This document shows positions 52,701 to 62,500 of a DNA stretch of 64,000 bases, piece after piece (the stretch's first letter is position 1; every line of letters begins with the position of its first letter). The stretch is from a bacterium (GTDB lineage: Bacteria > Cyanobacteriota > Vampirovibrionia > Gastranaerophilales > Gastranaerophilaceae): positions 24,098 through 88,097 of the forward strand of contig JAGAXG010000002.1 in NCBI GenBank assembly GCA_017941035.1, read 5' to 3'. The notes beneath the pieces were generated by a model. The model did no database searches. It was not told the origin of the DNA and was given only the letters and a program-made list of their open reading frames with translations. Made by a program: the position numbers and the translations under genes.

Positions 52701-55700
52701 AAAGTCCCTAATTCTCTTGCAAGCAAGGTTCATGCTGGCTTTCCAAAAGTAAGAGAATACGACATGACAATTCTTGAAGCCGTTGGAGAAAATCTGGGTT
52801 CTCTCGCAGGTGGTTCGGGTGCAAAACTTACCGTCAACGGTGGAAATTTTGCTATAAACGGCGGAACTTTCACAGGTATTACCGTTGCTGACGGTCAAAC
52901 ATTAGTATTCAATAATGTTTCTGACGTTACAGGATTTGTTGACGATACGGCTATTACAAACGGTGGTACTTTAGAACTTTCAAATTCTAAATTCTCATCA
53001 AAAATTCTAGGTGACGGTGCTACTACTGTTAAAGCAGGAACAGTTACTCTAAATAATACCTTGACTCAAAAAGACTTGACTGTTGAATCAGGTGCAGGCT
53101 TAAATATCGCAGCTAATAACTTAAATATTACAAACGCAGTCAAAAACGACGGCACAGTTACTCTAAACGGCGGAACATCAAGCAGTTATGTTACTCTCGG
53201 TTCCTCTATCGGTAACAAAACTGCCGAGTCAACTTCAGGTAAAACCGTTATCGACGGATATGTCAACGTAGCAAGCGGAAAATCTATTAACCAAGTTATC
53301 GAAATAAATTCAGGCAAAGCTTTGACGGCTAATGTAAATTCCGTTGGCGGTGATATTACAAATAACGGTGATTTAGCTATCTATGGTTACGAAGACCAAA
53401 CAGATACTACATTCAACCAAGCTGTTACAGGTAATGGCTCAACAACAATTACACGCAAAGTTAATGTTGACGGCAATATCGCAAATAATATTATTATTGA
53501 TAAATTTGACGGTACAACTCCTGCCGTAACCCATTACGCAGACATTACTGCAGGTGATAACGGAACTCTTGGTGCTGCAGGCAAAACTATTACAATTACA
53601 GGCAACCACGATGGTGATATATATAATAAATTAACCGTTAACGCAGATAAAATCGCTGCCGATACTGTTAAAAACGATGGCAGATTTGTTCTTACTGGCG
53701 GAGAGTTAAGTGCTGATATTACCAAAAACACATCAGCAGGTATTGTTGATATCACAGCAGGTACTGACGGAACTGTTACTATGAGCAAAAATATAACAGA
53801 CCAAACGGTTAACGTAAATTCAGGTACATTGCACTTAAATTTGGGCAGTGATTACTCAACAAAAACTGCCAATACAATAGTTAATGTTGCAAACAGCACA
53901 ATATTAAATACAATAGATAATGTAATCAATGATTACACTTCAACTGTATTGCTTGTTGACGGTGCTATCGTTAAAGCAGATATTGACGCAGCAGCAATTG
54001 ATAAATACGGGGCAGCAACAGGTGCTACATCAGTTACTTTAGGCGCTATGAATGCTTTTGATATTGACAACATTCAAAGTCAAGAATTCCAACTGGTTAA
54101 CGGTAGTGTAAGAGTAAATGCTGATAATCTTGCTATTATTAATACTACAGGTAAGTCTGTTTCTGTTGTTGGGTCTGGTTTAGCAGATGGTATGGTTAAA
54201 GTTTCAGAATCTACATCCGCTGACAAACTTAACGGTGCTGTATACATAAGCCCGACAAAATCATCCATAACTTATATTATGGCTGCTAATGAAGCTGTAA
54301 ACACTGACAGACCGGCTTTAGGTTATATCCAAGATAATTTTATAATTAATTCTGATACAGAAGGTGCTCAAAGAACAATCACCGCAACAGAAAACACAAA
54401 AGGTTTGATTGTTGACAGCGGAAAATCTTTGACATTGCAGGATGTTAAGTTCGAAAAATTTGCAACAGGTGAAGTAAATGCTACAACTAATCCGTCTGCC
54501 GACAGAGCATATGACGGTGATTATCAGGGTATAATTACAAATTACGGTACTTTGGATATTACAAATTCTTATTTTACAGTCGATCCATCTGACGGGAATA
54601 CTAAGAAAATTGCTATCGCTAACTACGGAACATTAACTTCTGACCCGACTACTTACGAGGGTGCAATTGAAAACTACCGTGGTGCAACAGCAACAATTAC
54701 GGGCGATATATTTCAAAATATCGACAGAAGCTCTATAACAAGTGCTAATGGTGGTGCTATTTATAATGAAGCCGCAGAGGGTTCTTCCCCTGCAGGTACT
54801 CTGACATTGAATAAAGTTATTGCAACAGATAACAAAGCCATAAACGGTGGTGTTTTGTATAACGCAGGTAATGCAACAATTAATGGTGGTTCATATTCAG
54901 GCAACAGTGCAACTGCTCTAGGTGGTGCGGTTTATTCAAACACTAACTTGACTGTTAATGCTAATGCAACAAACGGTGCTGTATCATTCAGCAACAACAA
55001 ACATCAAACAGCAACAACAGAAGCTCTGAATGATATTTATATGGCTGGAGCTACAGGCACACCGATTGTTCTGAATTTGAATGCGGCTGATACTACAACC
55101 AATACAATTACATTAGACAGTGGTGTTGCAGGTACAAATTATAATGTTAATATTAATGACGGAACAACAGGTCTTGTATCTGTTGCAGGAGTTAAAGATG
55201 CAGTTACAATCGCTCTCAAAGGCGGTGAATTAGATTTGACTGCTGATTCAAATGTAACTAATTTGAATGCAGCAAATGCAACAATATTGAATGCATCTTC
55301 AATTAACGGTTTGACTGTTGATACTTTGACCATTGCTGATAGCGGAACATTTACTAATAAAGGTAATTTGAACGTTACTTCAACATTGAATAACGGCAGC
55401 ACAGGCGTAACCGGTACAATTACTAATACAAACGGTACATTGAACTTGTTAGGCGGAACAAGCGCAACTGATGCAATGACTAATGTCGGTACAATTTCAG
55501 GCGGTAATATCAATATCGGTTCTTACACATCAGATACCGAAAAAGATATAGCTTATGTTGTAAATAGCGGTTCTATCTCAGGCGAAGTTTCAATTGCTAA
55601 AGAATCAACATTACAAATTGCAGCAAATACCGTTACAGATTCAACAGGAATTGCAAACGCAGGTATATTAGAACTTACAGGTGGAAATCTTACATCTTCA

Positions 55701-58700
55701 GTTATAGGGGAAGGCACTACAAATATTGTAGAGAATGTTACAAATACTTTAGGTAAAACAATCTCTCAAAAATTAATTAATGTAAATGCAGGTGTAAGTT
55801 TAACGTCAGCAGCAGATAAAGTAATCGCAACAGACAGAATATTTAACAAAGGATCTTTAATCTTAACGGGAGGAACTTTAACAAGTACAGTCAAAGGCGC
55901 TGGCGGACAAACATATATTGAAAATGGCAATGTAATTGCAAATTCGACTATTTATCAAATAATTAATATTGAAGCAGGTAAAGGCGGAACATTAACTGCA
56001 AGTGCAGATAATGTTCGTGGTCGAGTTATTAATGATGTTGAAAACGGATTAGTCTTAACCGGTGGTACAACTTACTTAAGCCCTGGGAAAATTCTTGGTT
56101 CCGGTTCTACTAAAATTGATGCCGGCACAGACGGTACTGTATTTAACCTCAACTCAATTGAACAAAATGTGAATATCGCAAGCGGTACATTGCAAAACTA
56201 TAAATATATCGAAGAAATTTTCGCACCGGGTTATATCAAAGGCAATATAACAATTGGTACGGAAGGTACCTTAAAATCTCCCTTACATGGTGACTATATT
56301 CATTATAACAGCCTTATAACAAATAACGGTAAAATATATATTGAAGATGATTATTTAAGAAATATCGCAGGCGCATCAGGTACAACATATCTTGAACAAG
56401 ATGTAATAACAAGAGGGCGTGATTGTACTATAGCAGGTACATTAGATGCTCAAAACCATACCGTAAACATGGTTGATTACGCATATAATACTTTATCTGT
56501 AGGCGATATTAAAAATGCTAAATTAGGAATTAATATTGATGCTGCAAATAATCAGTTTGATAGTATTCAAGTAACAGGTGCAACAAGCACTGGAACGGTA
56601 AATCTTACAAATGTTGATATTAAAAACTATAATAATGTAATCGGTAAAAATCCTTATAGCATAACTTCACAAATTATAAATAACACAAACGGTGGTAATA
56701 TATCACTTGATTTAACAGGTTTAGAAGATAAAACCTTAACAACTTCAGCTACATACACGTATGACACTAATGTTACAAAAGATATGAAATGGAGCGATGT
56801 TATTGGTGAATATACCGTAACAGATGCAACCGTGAATGCAGCTTTTGGACTGGATACAACAAGCGTTACAAACGATTCACTTACTGTAACACTTACAACA
56901 ACAGGCGGTACTGAAACTCTGACAACTCAAAGAGATACTCTTGCTGCATTAATTGCCGCAACAGGGACAGGGTTTGAAAATAAAACCTTTACTGCTGATA
57001 GTGATGCAACTTATACAGTCGGTCAACATGAAGCAATTGACGGACTAGGAACTTTGGCAGGTAATTTAATTATTGACGGTGGAACAGAATATGCCAAAAT
57101 TGATGGAAACAGTAAATCAGGTATCACAGTAAACGATGGTTCAACATTAACCGTTAAGAATGCTATTTTGGATAATTTCAGTGGTGCTGCTATTACAAAT
57201 TCAGGGACATTAAGTGCTGAAGATACTGAATTTGACTCCGATAACGGACTTGCAATAGTTAACCTTGAAAGAGGTACTTTAAATTCTGATTCTGCAGATT
57301 ATCTGTCAAGAGTAGAAAACGCTGGCATCGCCATTTTTAAAAATGGCGAGTTCTTAAGCAATAGAGGTAACGCAAATGGTGGTGCTATATACAACACAGG
57401 CAGTTTAACTCTTACGGGGACGGACTTCTTTTTCAATAAAGCAGAAGGCTTAGGCGGTGCAATATATTCAACAAAAGATGTTACTATTAATGCAGAAAAT
57501 GTTGCCCTTGAATTTACCGGTAACGTAGATAGTTCAGGTAACAATGATATTTATATGGCAGGTACAGCTGAAACACCGATTACTCTGGCGCTAAATTCCA
57601 AAACCACTGACCACATGATACTCATCAATGACGGAATTAACGGTACTTATTATAATACGGTTATTAACGGTGCTGAAGATAACACAGGCATAGTAATGTT
57701 TCATGGAAATGTTAACACTGATGCTTTAACGGTTTCTGCAGGGATATTAGTAAATAATGGAGATTTAACCGTTAAAAGTGGTACAAATAATGGTACTATA
57801 AGAGGTGCAGGTAATTTTATACTCAATGACGGCGGGGCAGCATCTCCGTTAGTATTCAACAACAATAATCGTTTAACACAAAGATCATTGACCATTACAA
57901 GCGGCAAATTTGTAACCGATACAAATAATTTATATTTAATCAATGAAAATGATATTGATGATGATGATTTTGAGATTGTTGATGATATTGTTAATGATGG
58001 TACTTTAACATTTAACAATACAGCGAATAATGGTATAATCGTTAAAAATATTAAAGGTTCAACAACTTCAAGCCACGGTATTGTCGAAATTGCAGTACAG
58101 GATGGAGTTGCAATTAGTCTGAACGGGAAATCAATAACTAATAACGATGTTAAACTCACAAGCGGTATATTTGATGTTACATCAAACGCTGATGATGATG
58201 GAAATATTAATATTTCATCTATGGGGCTTATTTCAGGCAACGGTATATTAAATGTTCAAGACGGTAAAACAGGCAAAATTACTTTAGGTGATGTTGATAC
58301 AGTAACCAATGCAAAAGACTTGAATATTACTATTGATGTTGATCTTGTTGGCGATAATACTAAAGGCTTTGCTGACTACTTAACTCAAACAGGAACTTTT
58401 AGCGGTTCTAAAACTATTAATATTAAGGACATCGCTCTAAAATATGATGCAGGTACGATTACACCTGATAACATAATGATCGCTGATTCGACTATTTCAT
58501 CAAGCAATTTAAGTCTTGCTCAAACGGCGATATCAGGTACAAATATAGGAAACTTGCTATTAACATTAACAAATAATTCCACAGGAACTTATTTACACAC
58601 AGAACACTCCGATTTGGAAAATGCTATTACTTCCAGCATATCTACTAAATTATATGCCATGGGCGAAAATGAGAACTTTGACGATTTAGTATTGGGTGGT

Positions 58701-61700
58701 ACGTCATTATCAATCACAACTAACGGATATGACATTACAAGCACATCAAATGATAAATCAGAAGCAGGAATTAAAGTAGCAAATTCAAATCAAGAATTAT
58801 CAATAATCGGAAAACTTGATGTCTCAGGCAATCCGGAAACTACAATCAGCGGTTTTGATACTGCAATAGATAATTCAAAAGGTGGAACAGTCAATCTTAC
58901 TAATATTGAACTAAACGGAAATACAACCGATATTCAAAACGAAGGGACTTTAAACCTGAACGGCAGAAACACTATCGGCACAATCGCTGACAATACAACC
59001 CCAACAGGAACTACCAATGTTAAATCAGGCACCTCAATAATTGACACTATTACTCAAAAAATTGTTGAAATATTTACAGGAGCAAAACTTGAAACTGAAA
59101 CCGTTACTGCAAGTGAACAAGTTAAAAACGCAGGTGATTTAACAATTACAGGAACATCAAACTCAAGTAAAATTACAGGTACAGGAACAACCGAATTTAC
59201 AAATGATGTAAATAATTCAGGTGATATTTCACAAGGTACAGTTAAAGTTGCAGATGGCAAAACATTAACTACAACAGGAGATATCACAACTGATAACCTT
59301 ACAAACGGCGGAACTGTAACATTAAATTCCGCAGATACAACTTTAACAATTAAAGGCGGAACATCAGATACTCCGACAACTGTTGGGGGAACTATCAATG
59401 GTACAGGCTCTACCAAAATTGAAGGCAATGCACAAAATAACGGAACTATTGCAAGTGCTGTTGAAATCGCTGCAAGCGGAAAATTATCAACAAACGCAAA
59501 CAATGTTACAGGTGCAATTACAAATAATGCAACCGGCGGTTTAACTTTAACAGGCGGAACAATTCAAAATGCAATAGACGGAACAGGTTCTACCGTTATT
59601 TCAGGTACTGTATTAAATAATAAAGATACTATAGGTAAATCCATTGATAATGCTGTTACTATCGCAAGTACAGGTAATTTGACAACTGCTGCTGATAAAT
59701 TAGGCGGAGCTGTTGAAAATAATGGAACAACAAACGGTTTAACATTAACAGGCGGTCAATTAAGTCAAAACGTTACAGGTACAGGAAAGACAGTTATTGC
59801 AGGAACAGATGTTTCAGTTAAATACGGAAATTCTATCGCTCAAGATATAGAAATCACAAGTGGTAATAAATTAATCAATACAAACGTTACTGCTATCGGC
59901 GGAGATGTCGAAAATAATGGCGATATTCAATTATATAGCCGGGACAACGATAAACTTGAACACAATATAACAGGCACAGGTACAACTGAGTTAAATCAGA
60001 AAGTTGTGGTAGCCGCAGATATTGAAAACGCAATTAATATTAAATCTTATACCGATTCTGAAAGTGTTGTTCATAATGCAAATGTAACAGTTGAAAGTGG
60101 TCATAAATTTGGTATAGCAGGTAAAGATATAACCGTTGATTTAAATAACAATTTGATAATGCAAGATGCAGGTGATATTAAAGGCAGCCTTGTTAATAAC
60201 GGAACTACAGAATTGCAAAGAGGAGCAATTTCAAGTGCTATAACAGGAACAGGAACTACAAATATTTCCGGTAATGTTGGAACTAACCGCAATAATATTA
60301 CTCAAACTAATGTTATCATTGGATATAACGGAACAGATGAAACAAATGGTACATTAACAAATGACGCTGTTATCAATGCTACAAATATTAATGTAACAGA
60401 ATTAGGTTATTTGGATAGTATCGGCACTATTTCAGCAACAGCAATAGCGAACGCAGGAAATGTACATATTGAAAACGGTAACGTTAATGTTGGAAATATT
60501 ATAACAGTAGCAAATGGAACAACAAACGTCTATAGTGGAAATGTTCATGCAGATAGTATTATAAATAATAACGAAACAAATATATCAGGCGGAGCGGTTG
60601 TTGCAGCTATAATTGAAAACGCAGGTACAGGAAAAACAACTATAAGCGGTGGAAATGTAACAGCAAATACATCAATAATAAACTCAGGAACAGGTTCTAC
60701 CGATATAAGTTCTGTTGTCAAGACACCGTTGGTTTCTGCATCAGACGGAACAATTAATATTAATGCAACAGGCGGTCAAACTGCAACAAGTAATTTGTTA
60801 AAAGATAAAGCAGGCACAGGAGCTGCTAATATTACAACATTAGCAGGAAGTACAGTTGCTGTTAATACAAATTCAAACACAATGACTATTGATAACAATG
60901 TTTCAGGAACAGGAACATTAAAACTTAATGGAAGTGCCGGTTCTGAATTTTATGTCAGTCCGAATGTTATAGTTGCTTCAGCAGTTAATATAGCGGCAGG
61001 TCAATTGAATGCAGATGACGGATTAAATATTACGGGTCCGATTTCAGTAGCTGCTAATGCTACATTAAGTACAATGAACGGCAATTACGCAACATTTAAT
61101 AACATAACATTCGCTAACGGTGCTAATTTAAAAGTTGATGTTAATGCTGTATCAAATAAATCAGATAACTTTGCTACACCTATTGAACCAACCGGCGGAT
61201 ATGAATACTTAACGGATTTGAATATTCAAGATATGGATAAAGTTAATCAGAAAGGTACATCAATAAACCTATCTCAGGCAATCGGATTAAATAACTTACA
61301 ATCAACAGATAATTTATCTGCCAATTTAAGAGCAAAATACAGTGAAATATTAACACCTATCAGAAAAATGAGTGCCAATGTTCAAATGACACCTGAGGGT
61401 TTGATGTTGAATATTGCAGGTACAGGTAATAAATACAAAGACTTCAACCCTGCTGTAATGGCATCACCTGTCGCAGCACAAATGGGCGGGTATTTGACAC
61501 AATTAAATTCTTATGACGAAGCATTCCGCAATATGGATATGTACATGTTAATGACCGCTCAACAAAGACAGGCATTGAAATTCAAGAATAAATATGCGGC
61601 ATCTGACAGTGGTTTGTTATACGATTCAACCTTATTAAGACAAGAAAGAGCTGAAGGTTGGTTCAGACCTTATGCAACGTTTGAAAAAGTCGGATTGAAA

Positions 61701-62495
61701 AACGGTCCTAAAGTAGAAAACCAAGCCTATGGAACATTCGTGGGCGGCGAATCTCAAATGTATGACTTGGGTCATGGATGGGATGGCATGTGGGGAGCAT
61801 ACGTTGGTTATAACGGCTCACACCAAAATTATGACGGTGTAAGTATTTACCAAAATGGCGGAACACTTGGCTTAACCGGTATGGCATATAAAGGCAACTT
61901 CTTTACCGGTTTAACGATAAACGCAGGTGCAAGTGCAGCAGAAGCTCATACAATGTATGGTCATGAAGATTTCGCAATGCTTATGGCAGGTATTGCATCT
62001 AAAACAGGTTATAACTGGGAACTATTTAACAATAAATTCATTATTCAGCCAAGTTGGTTAATGAGTTATTCATTTGTTAATACATTTGATTATACAAATG
62101 CAGCAGGTGTAAGAATGCACTCAAGCCCTTTGAATGCAATTCAATTACAACCTGAGTTGAAATTCATTGGTAATCTTAAAAACGGATGGCAGCCTTATGC
62201 AAGTGTAGCAATGGTATGGAACATAATGGATGATACAAAATTCAAAGCAAATGATGTAACACTTCCTGAATTATCCGTTAAACCTTACGTCAAATACGGA
62301 GTCGGTTTAAGAAAGACATGGGGTGAAAGATTTACAGGTTTCTTCCAAACTTACTTAACAAATGGCGGTCGTAACGGCGTAGGACTTCAAGCAGGCTTCA
62401 CTTGGGCTTTAGGCGGCGGAAAAGATAAAAAAGCTGATGAACAAAAAATTCAGAAATCACTAAAAAGAGCACCTGAATTAAAAAACCAAAAATAA
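46767..62495 (+). CDS. giant autotransporter adhesin (5,242 aa)
   Basis: Type V secreted protein. The export signal is extended: a charged lead is followed by KKNLLLAATIISLATTMSMN and cleavage after AFA near residue 58. The start may instead be ATG 46842, which gives a normal-length signal peptide. Residues about 95-1975 hold three near-duplicate modules, each with a YY-rich segment and 6-10 GGAI...GDFIGN repeats. Residues about 2000-4800 are beta-helix repeats (xxGTGSTxI, GGTLxxxxxG). Residues about 4960-5210 form an outer-membrane beta-barrel (GWFRPYATFEKVGLKNG onward). A charged tail follows the last strand. G+C is higher than in neighbouring genes. It is likely a surface adhesin; the ligand is unknown. 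Confidence 0.93.
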   Translation: MEYEPNGVMISLSNATKKPKGIKEVMRSANGKGYKKNLLLAATIISLATTMSMNAAFAENKFNTNNKNAGFIGLVREKTRTITGYAASITPTIDDMSTRSQTFTPTGHYELTTTPGSNTHFIVINGTKYYYTPSEGTVEKNSILAYLAGTTLTTTGASSSNYVFKQGSTYYTFDTSKLPSSVYSLSEVSSTDPYNFVADGKYYHIDFPGRTNLYTTVSDAEPATVTGKTKGSFTVKLPNNENRTVWYQYETSKEETTRVGDLTGDISGKVYKGISYSGDGGVINNTSTGYSIVADFIGNSVSSSDSNAYGGAIHNESGAIGSITGDFIGNSTTSNSSWASGSAIYNKSGTIGSITGDFIGNYAIGNSVARGGAISNYGTIGSIAGDFIGNYAIGNSTASGGAISNYGTISSITGDFIGNNVSSKGGAIYNDSGTIGSITGNFIGNSVSSSSNIYGGAISNYTTSGTTSIGSIVGDFTGNYAKTTSPYGKAYGGAIFNGYALSAPQYSANVQITLGGNTFTDNYADNNGTVTPNSIYNAGVINISNGATVTVNDGYDGLGEAQLNIGTDSIFNLSVDNGVVQTDNLGTVTNNGIINWDLDVDFANTKTDKISVTSLNGTQSILINAINLMSDPTVDGATISILTSDSDVLKTAYTISGGTLSVHGRNNWFDVTYDNTTGLLTFNIGEVPFIAGDTTLDEIYTDSSEYLALDTGSHGTYTLATEKGSHTHSVVINGTTYYYTPAEGSDALNEKLVNLANTGSKAIKEVTASDNWIFSAGGKYYTYTAKNLPKSAYTVSEVGETDSWNWTDGTKYYHLNFPGGKKRSNAYTVLSDTEFTDAAGKTKGSIQVKLPNNETRTVWYQYDTDKKTSDRINDSIASDGSNVQGKVFAGISGSSDGSAIYNSQDKSTVDIAADFIGNSISRTINVYGGAISNDQGKIGSITGDFIGNSSLTDSSHGSFGGAISGYYSSIGSITGNFIGNFSSGGNALGGAISNYYGTIGSLTADFIGNSASSQGGAIYNNGTIGSITGDFLGNSSSSSSRSYGGAIFNEDTIGSITGDFTGNYAKTTSSAVNAYGGAIYNGSISSDNPSYNANSRITLAGNTFTGNYIDNNGTVTPNSIYNAGVINIANGAAVTINDGYNGLGEAQLNIGTDSIFNLSVDNGAVQKDNLGTVTNNGTINWDLDIDLAGTLSDKITATNLDGNQSIIIRAINLITDTNDSRIDITLTDNSTLRSAYKLSDNILDHITKATGVIYTVNTVDYDRIKGILTINKTPFVAGDATIDKIYTDSSEYLELGAGSHGTYALATEKGDHTHSVVINGTTYYYTPSESSDALNEKLVNLANTGAVALKEVTSGDNYIFTAGGKYYTYTANALPKSVYTVTAYDTEPASWNWTNGTKYYKMNFSGDKNRSNAYTVLSDTEFTDTAGKTKGSIQVKLPNNETRTVWYQYNTEDQVSTRVGNMTGDITGKVYKGISNYGDGGVINNTTTAGYSIVADFIGNSASDSGLVYGGAIFNFLGVISSIVGDFIGNSASSPLSVTEGGAIHNNSGTIRFIAGNFVGNSAASNNSNAAGGAIYNSGTISSIAGDFAGNSVSSQNEAYGGAIYNNDTIGSITGDFVGNTVSTPSLYKAYGGAIYNWNSTIGSIVGDFIANSTSSPSQSRGGAIYNLNSTIGSIAGDFIGNSAPSDYNASGGAIDNYGTISSITGDFIGNSASSSKINSYGHSIASGGAINNLKTIGSIAGNFTGSSASSQNEAYGGAIYNDGGTIGAIMGDFTDNYAKSASAAANAYGGAIYNGSISSSSPTYNTNSKITLAGNTFTGNYVNNNGTITPNSIYNAGIINIKDGATVTVNDGYNGLGEAQLNIGTDSIFNLSVDNGVVQTDNLGTVTNNGTINWDLDVDLTGNSSDNIIANSITGTNSIVIRTINLMTDKEGQTDIAFASGSPIASYILSDSINIISHGEFVYTVAYNNSTGILTFNKVPNSLASKVHAGFPKVREYDMTILEAVGENLGSLAGGSGAKLTVNGGNFAINGGTFTGITVADGQTLVFNNVSDVTGFVDDTAITNGGTLELSNSKFSSKILGDGATTVKAGTVTLNNTLTQKDLTVESGAGLNIAANNLNITNAVKNDGTVTLNGGTSSSYVTLGSSIGNKTAESTSGKTVIDGYVNVASGKSINQVIEINSGKALTANVNSVGGDITNNGDLAIYGYEDQTDTTFNQAVTGNGSTTITRKVNVDGNIANNIIIDKFDGTTPAVTHYADITAGDNGTLGAAGKTITITGNHDGDIYNKLTVNADKIAADTVKNDGRFVLTGGELSADITKNTSAGIVDITAGTDGTVTMSKNITDQTVNVNSGTLHLNLGSDYSTKTANTIVNVANSTILNTIDNVINDYTSTVLLVDGAIVKADIDAAAIDKYGAATGATSVTLGAMNAFDIDNIQSQEFQLVNGSVRVNADNLAIINTTGKSVSVVGSGLADGMVKVSESTSADKLNGAVYISPTKSSITYIMAANEAVNTDRPALGYIQDNFIINSDTEGAQRTITATENTKGLIVDSGKSLTLQDVKFEKFATGEVNATTNPSADRAYDGDYQGIITNYGTLDITNSYFTVDPSDGNTKKIAIANYGTLTSDPTTYEGAIENYRGATATITGDIFQNIDRSSITSANGGAIYNEAAEGSSPAGTLTLNKVIATDNKAINGGVLYNAGNATINGGSYSGNSATALGGAVYSNTNLTVNANATNGAVSFSNNKHQTATTEALNDIYMAGATGTPIVLNLNAADTTTNTITLDSGVAGTNYNVNINDGTTGLVSVAGVKDAVTIALKGGELDLTADSNVTNLNAANATILNASSINGLTVDTLTIADSGTFTNKGNLNVTSTLNNGSTGVTGTITNTNGTLNLLGGTSATDAMTNVGTISGGNINIGSYTSDTEKDIAYVVNSGSISGEVSIAKESTLQIAANTVTDSTGIANAGILELTGGNLTSSVIGEGTTNIVENVTNTLGKTISQKLINVNAGVSLTSAADKVIATDRIFNKGSLILTGGTLTSTVKGAGGQTYIENGNVIANSTIYQIINIEAGKGGTLTASADNVRGRVINDVENGLVLTGGTTYLSPGKILGSGSTKIDAGTDGTVFNLNSIEQNVNIASGTLQNYKYIEEIFAPGYIKGNITIGTEGTLKSPLHGDYIHYNSLITNNGKIYIEDDYLRNIAGASGTTYLEQDVITRGRDCTIAGTLDAQNHTVNMVDYAYNTLSVGDIKNAKLGINIDAANNQFDSIQVTGATSTGTVNLTNVDIKNYNNVIGKNPYSITSQIINNTNGGNISLDLTGLEDKTLTTSATYTYDTNVTKDMKWSDVIGEYTVTDATVNAAFGLDTTSVTNDSLTVTLTTTGGTETLTTQRDTLAALIAATGTGFENKTFTADSDATYTVGQHEAIDGLGTLAGNLIIDGGTEYAKIDGNSKSGITVNDGSTLTVKNAILDNFSGAAITNSGTLSAEDTEFDSDNGLAIVNLERGTLNSDSADYLSRVENAGIAIFKNGEFLSNRGNANGGAIYNTGSLTLTGTDFFFNKAEGLGGAIYSTKDVTINAENVALEFTGNVDSSGNNDIYMAGTAETPITLALNSKTTDHMILINDGINGTYYNTVINGAEDNTGIVMFHGNVNTDALTVSAGILVNNGDLTVKSGTNNGTIRGAGNFILNDGGAASPLVFNNNNRLTQRSLTITSGKFVTDTNNLYLINENDIDDDDFEIVDDIVNDGTLTFNNTANNGIIVKNIKGSTTSSHGIVEIAVQDGVAISLNGKSITNNDVKLTSGIFDVTSNADDDGNINISSMGLISGNGILNVQDGKTGKITLGDVDTVTNAKDLNITIDVDLVGDNTKGFADYLTQTGTFSGSKTINIKDIALKYDAGTITPDNIMIADSTISSSNLSLAQTAISGTNIGNLLLTLTNNSTGTYLHTEHSDLENAITSSISTKLYAMGENENFDDLVLGGTSLSITTNGYDITSTSNDKSEAGIKVANSNQELSIIGKLDVSGNPETTISGFDTAIDNSKGGTVNLTNIELNGNTTDIQNEGTLNLNGRNTIGTIADNTTPTGTTNVKSGTSIIDTITQKIVEIFTGAKLETETVTASEQVKNAGDLTITGTSNSSKITGTGTTEFTNDVNNSGDISQGTVKVADGKTLTTTGDITTDNLTNGGTVTLNSADTTLTIKGGTSDTPTTVGGTINGTGSTKIEGNAQNNGTIASAVEIAASGKLSTNANNVTGAITNNATGGLTLTGGTIQNAIDGTGSTVISGTVLNNKDTIGKSIDNAVTIASTGNLTTAADKLGGAVENNGTTNGLTLTGGQLSQNVTGTGKTVIAGTDVSVKYGNSIAQDIEITSGNKLINTNVTAIGGDVENNGDIQLYSRDNDKLEHNITGTGTTELNQKVVVAADIENAINIKSYTDSESVVHNANVTVESGHKFGIAGKDITVDLNNNLIMQDAGDIKGSLVNNGTTELQRGAISSAITGTGTTNISGNVGTNRNNITQTNVIIGYNGTDETNGTLTNDAVINATNINVTELGYLDSIGTISATAIANAGNVHIENGNVNVGNIITVANGTTNVYSGNVHADSIINNNETNISGGAVVAAIIENAGTGKTTISGGNVTANTSIINSGTGSTDISSVVKTPLVSASDGTININATGGQTATSNLLKDKAGTGAANITTLAGSTVAVNTNSNTMTIDNNVSGTGTLKLNGSAGSEFYVSPNVIVASAVNIAAGQLNADDGLNITGPISVAANATLSTMNGNYATFNNITFANGANLKVDVNAVSNKSDNFATPIEPTGGYEYLTDLNIQDMDKVNQKGTSINLSQAIGLNNLQSTDNLSANLRAKYSEILTPIRKMSANVQMTPEGLMLNIAGTGNKYKDFNPAVMASPVAAQMGGYLTQLNSYDEAFRNMDMYMLMTAQQRQALKFKNKYAASDSGLLYDSTLLRQERAEGWFRPYATFEKVGLKNGPKVENQAYGTFVGGESQMYDLGHGWDGMWGAYVGYNGSHQNYDGVSIYQNGGTLGLTGMAYKGNFFTGLTINAGASAAEAHTMYGHEDFAMLMAGIASKTGYNWELFNNKFIIQPSWLMSYSFVNTFDYTNAAGVRMHSSPLNAIQLQPELKFIGNLKNGWQPYASVAMVWNIMDDTKFKANDVTLPELSVKPYVKYGVGLRKTWGERFTGFFQTYLTNGGRNGVGLQAGFTWALGGGKDKKADEQKIQKSLKRAPELKNQK
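47050..48835 (+). repeat. adhesin module 1
   Basis: The first of three tandem modules. It contains the YY-rich segment (NGTKYYYTPSEG, DGKYYHIDFPG, RTVWYQYET), then seven GGAI/GSAI units separated by GSITGDFIGN-like strands. It ends with the block NSIYNAG...GLGEAQLNIGTDSIFN. Confidence 0.85.
48850..50600 (+). repeat. adhesin module 2
   Basis: Same order as module 1, with six GGAI units. A 78-bp stretch (49233-49310) is nearly identical to module 3 (50994-51070), with three mismatches. Confidence 0.85.
50605..52700 (+). repeat. adhesin module 3
   Basis: Same order with ten GGAI units, the longest copy. The end block shares 64 identical bases with module 1 (from 48433 and 52330), which would allow recombination and length change. 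Confidence 0.85.
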
Positions 62496-62500
62496 TCATC

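Noticed and set aside
53534..60292. Long minus-strand open frames inside the autotransporter gene (for example near 57.7-58.2 and 59.05-59.5 kb)
   Set aside because: They are Val/Pro/Leu-rich mirror images of Thr/Asn/Gly-rich repeat codons, have no ribosome sites and lie wholly inside a clear gene.
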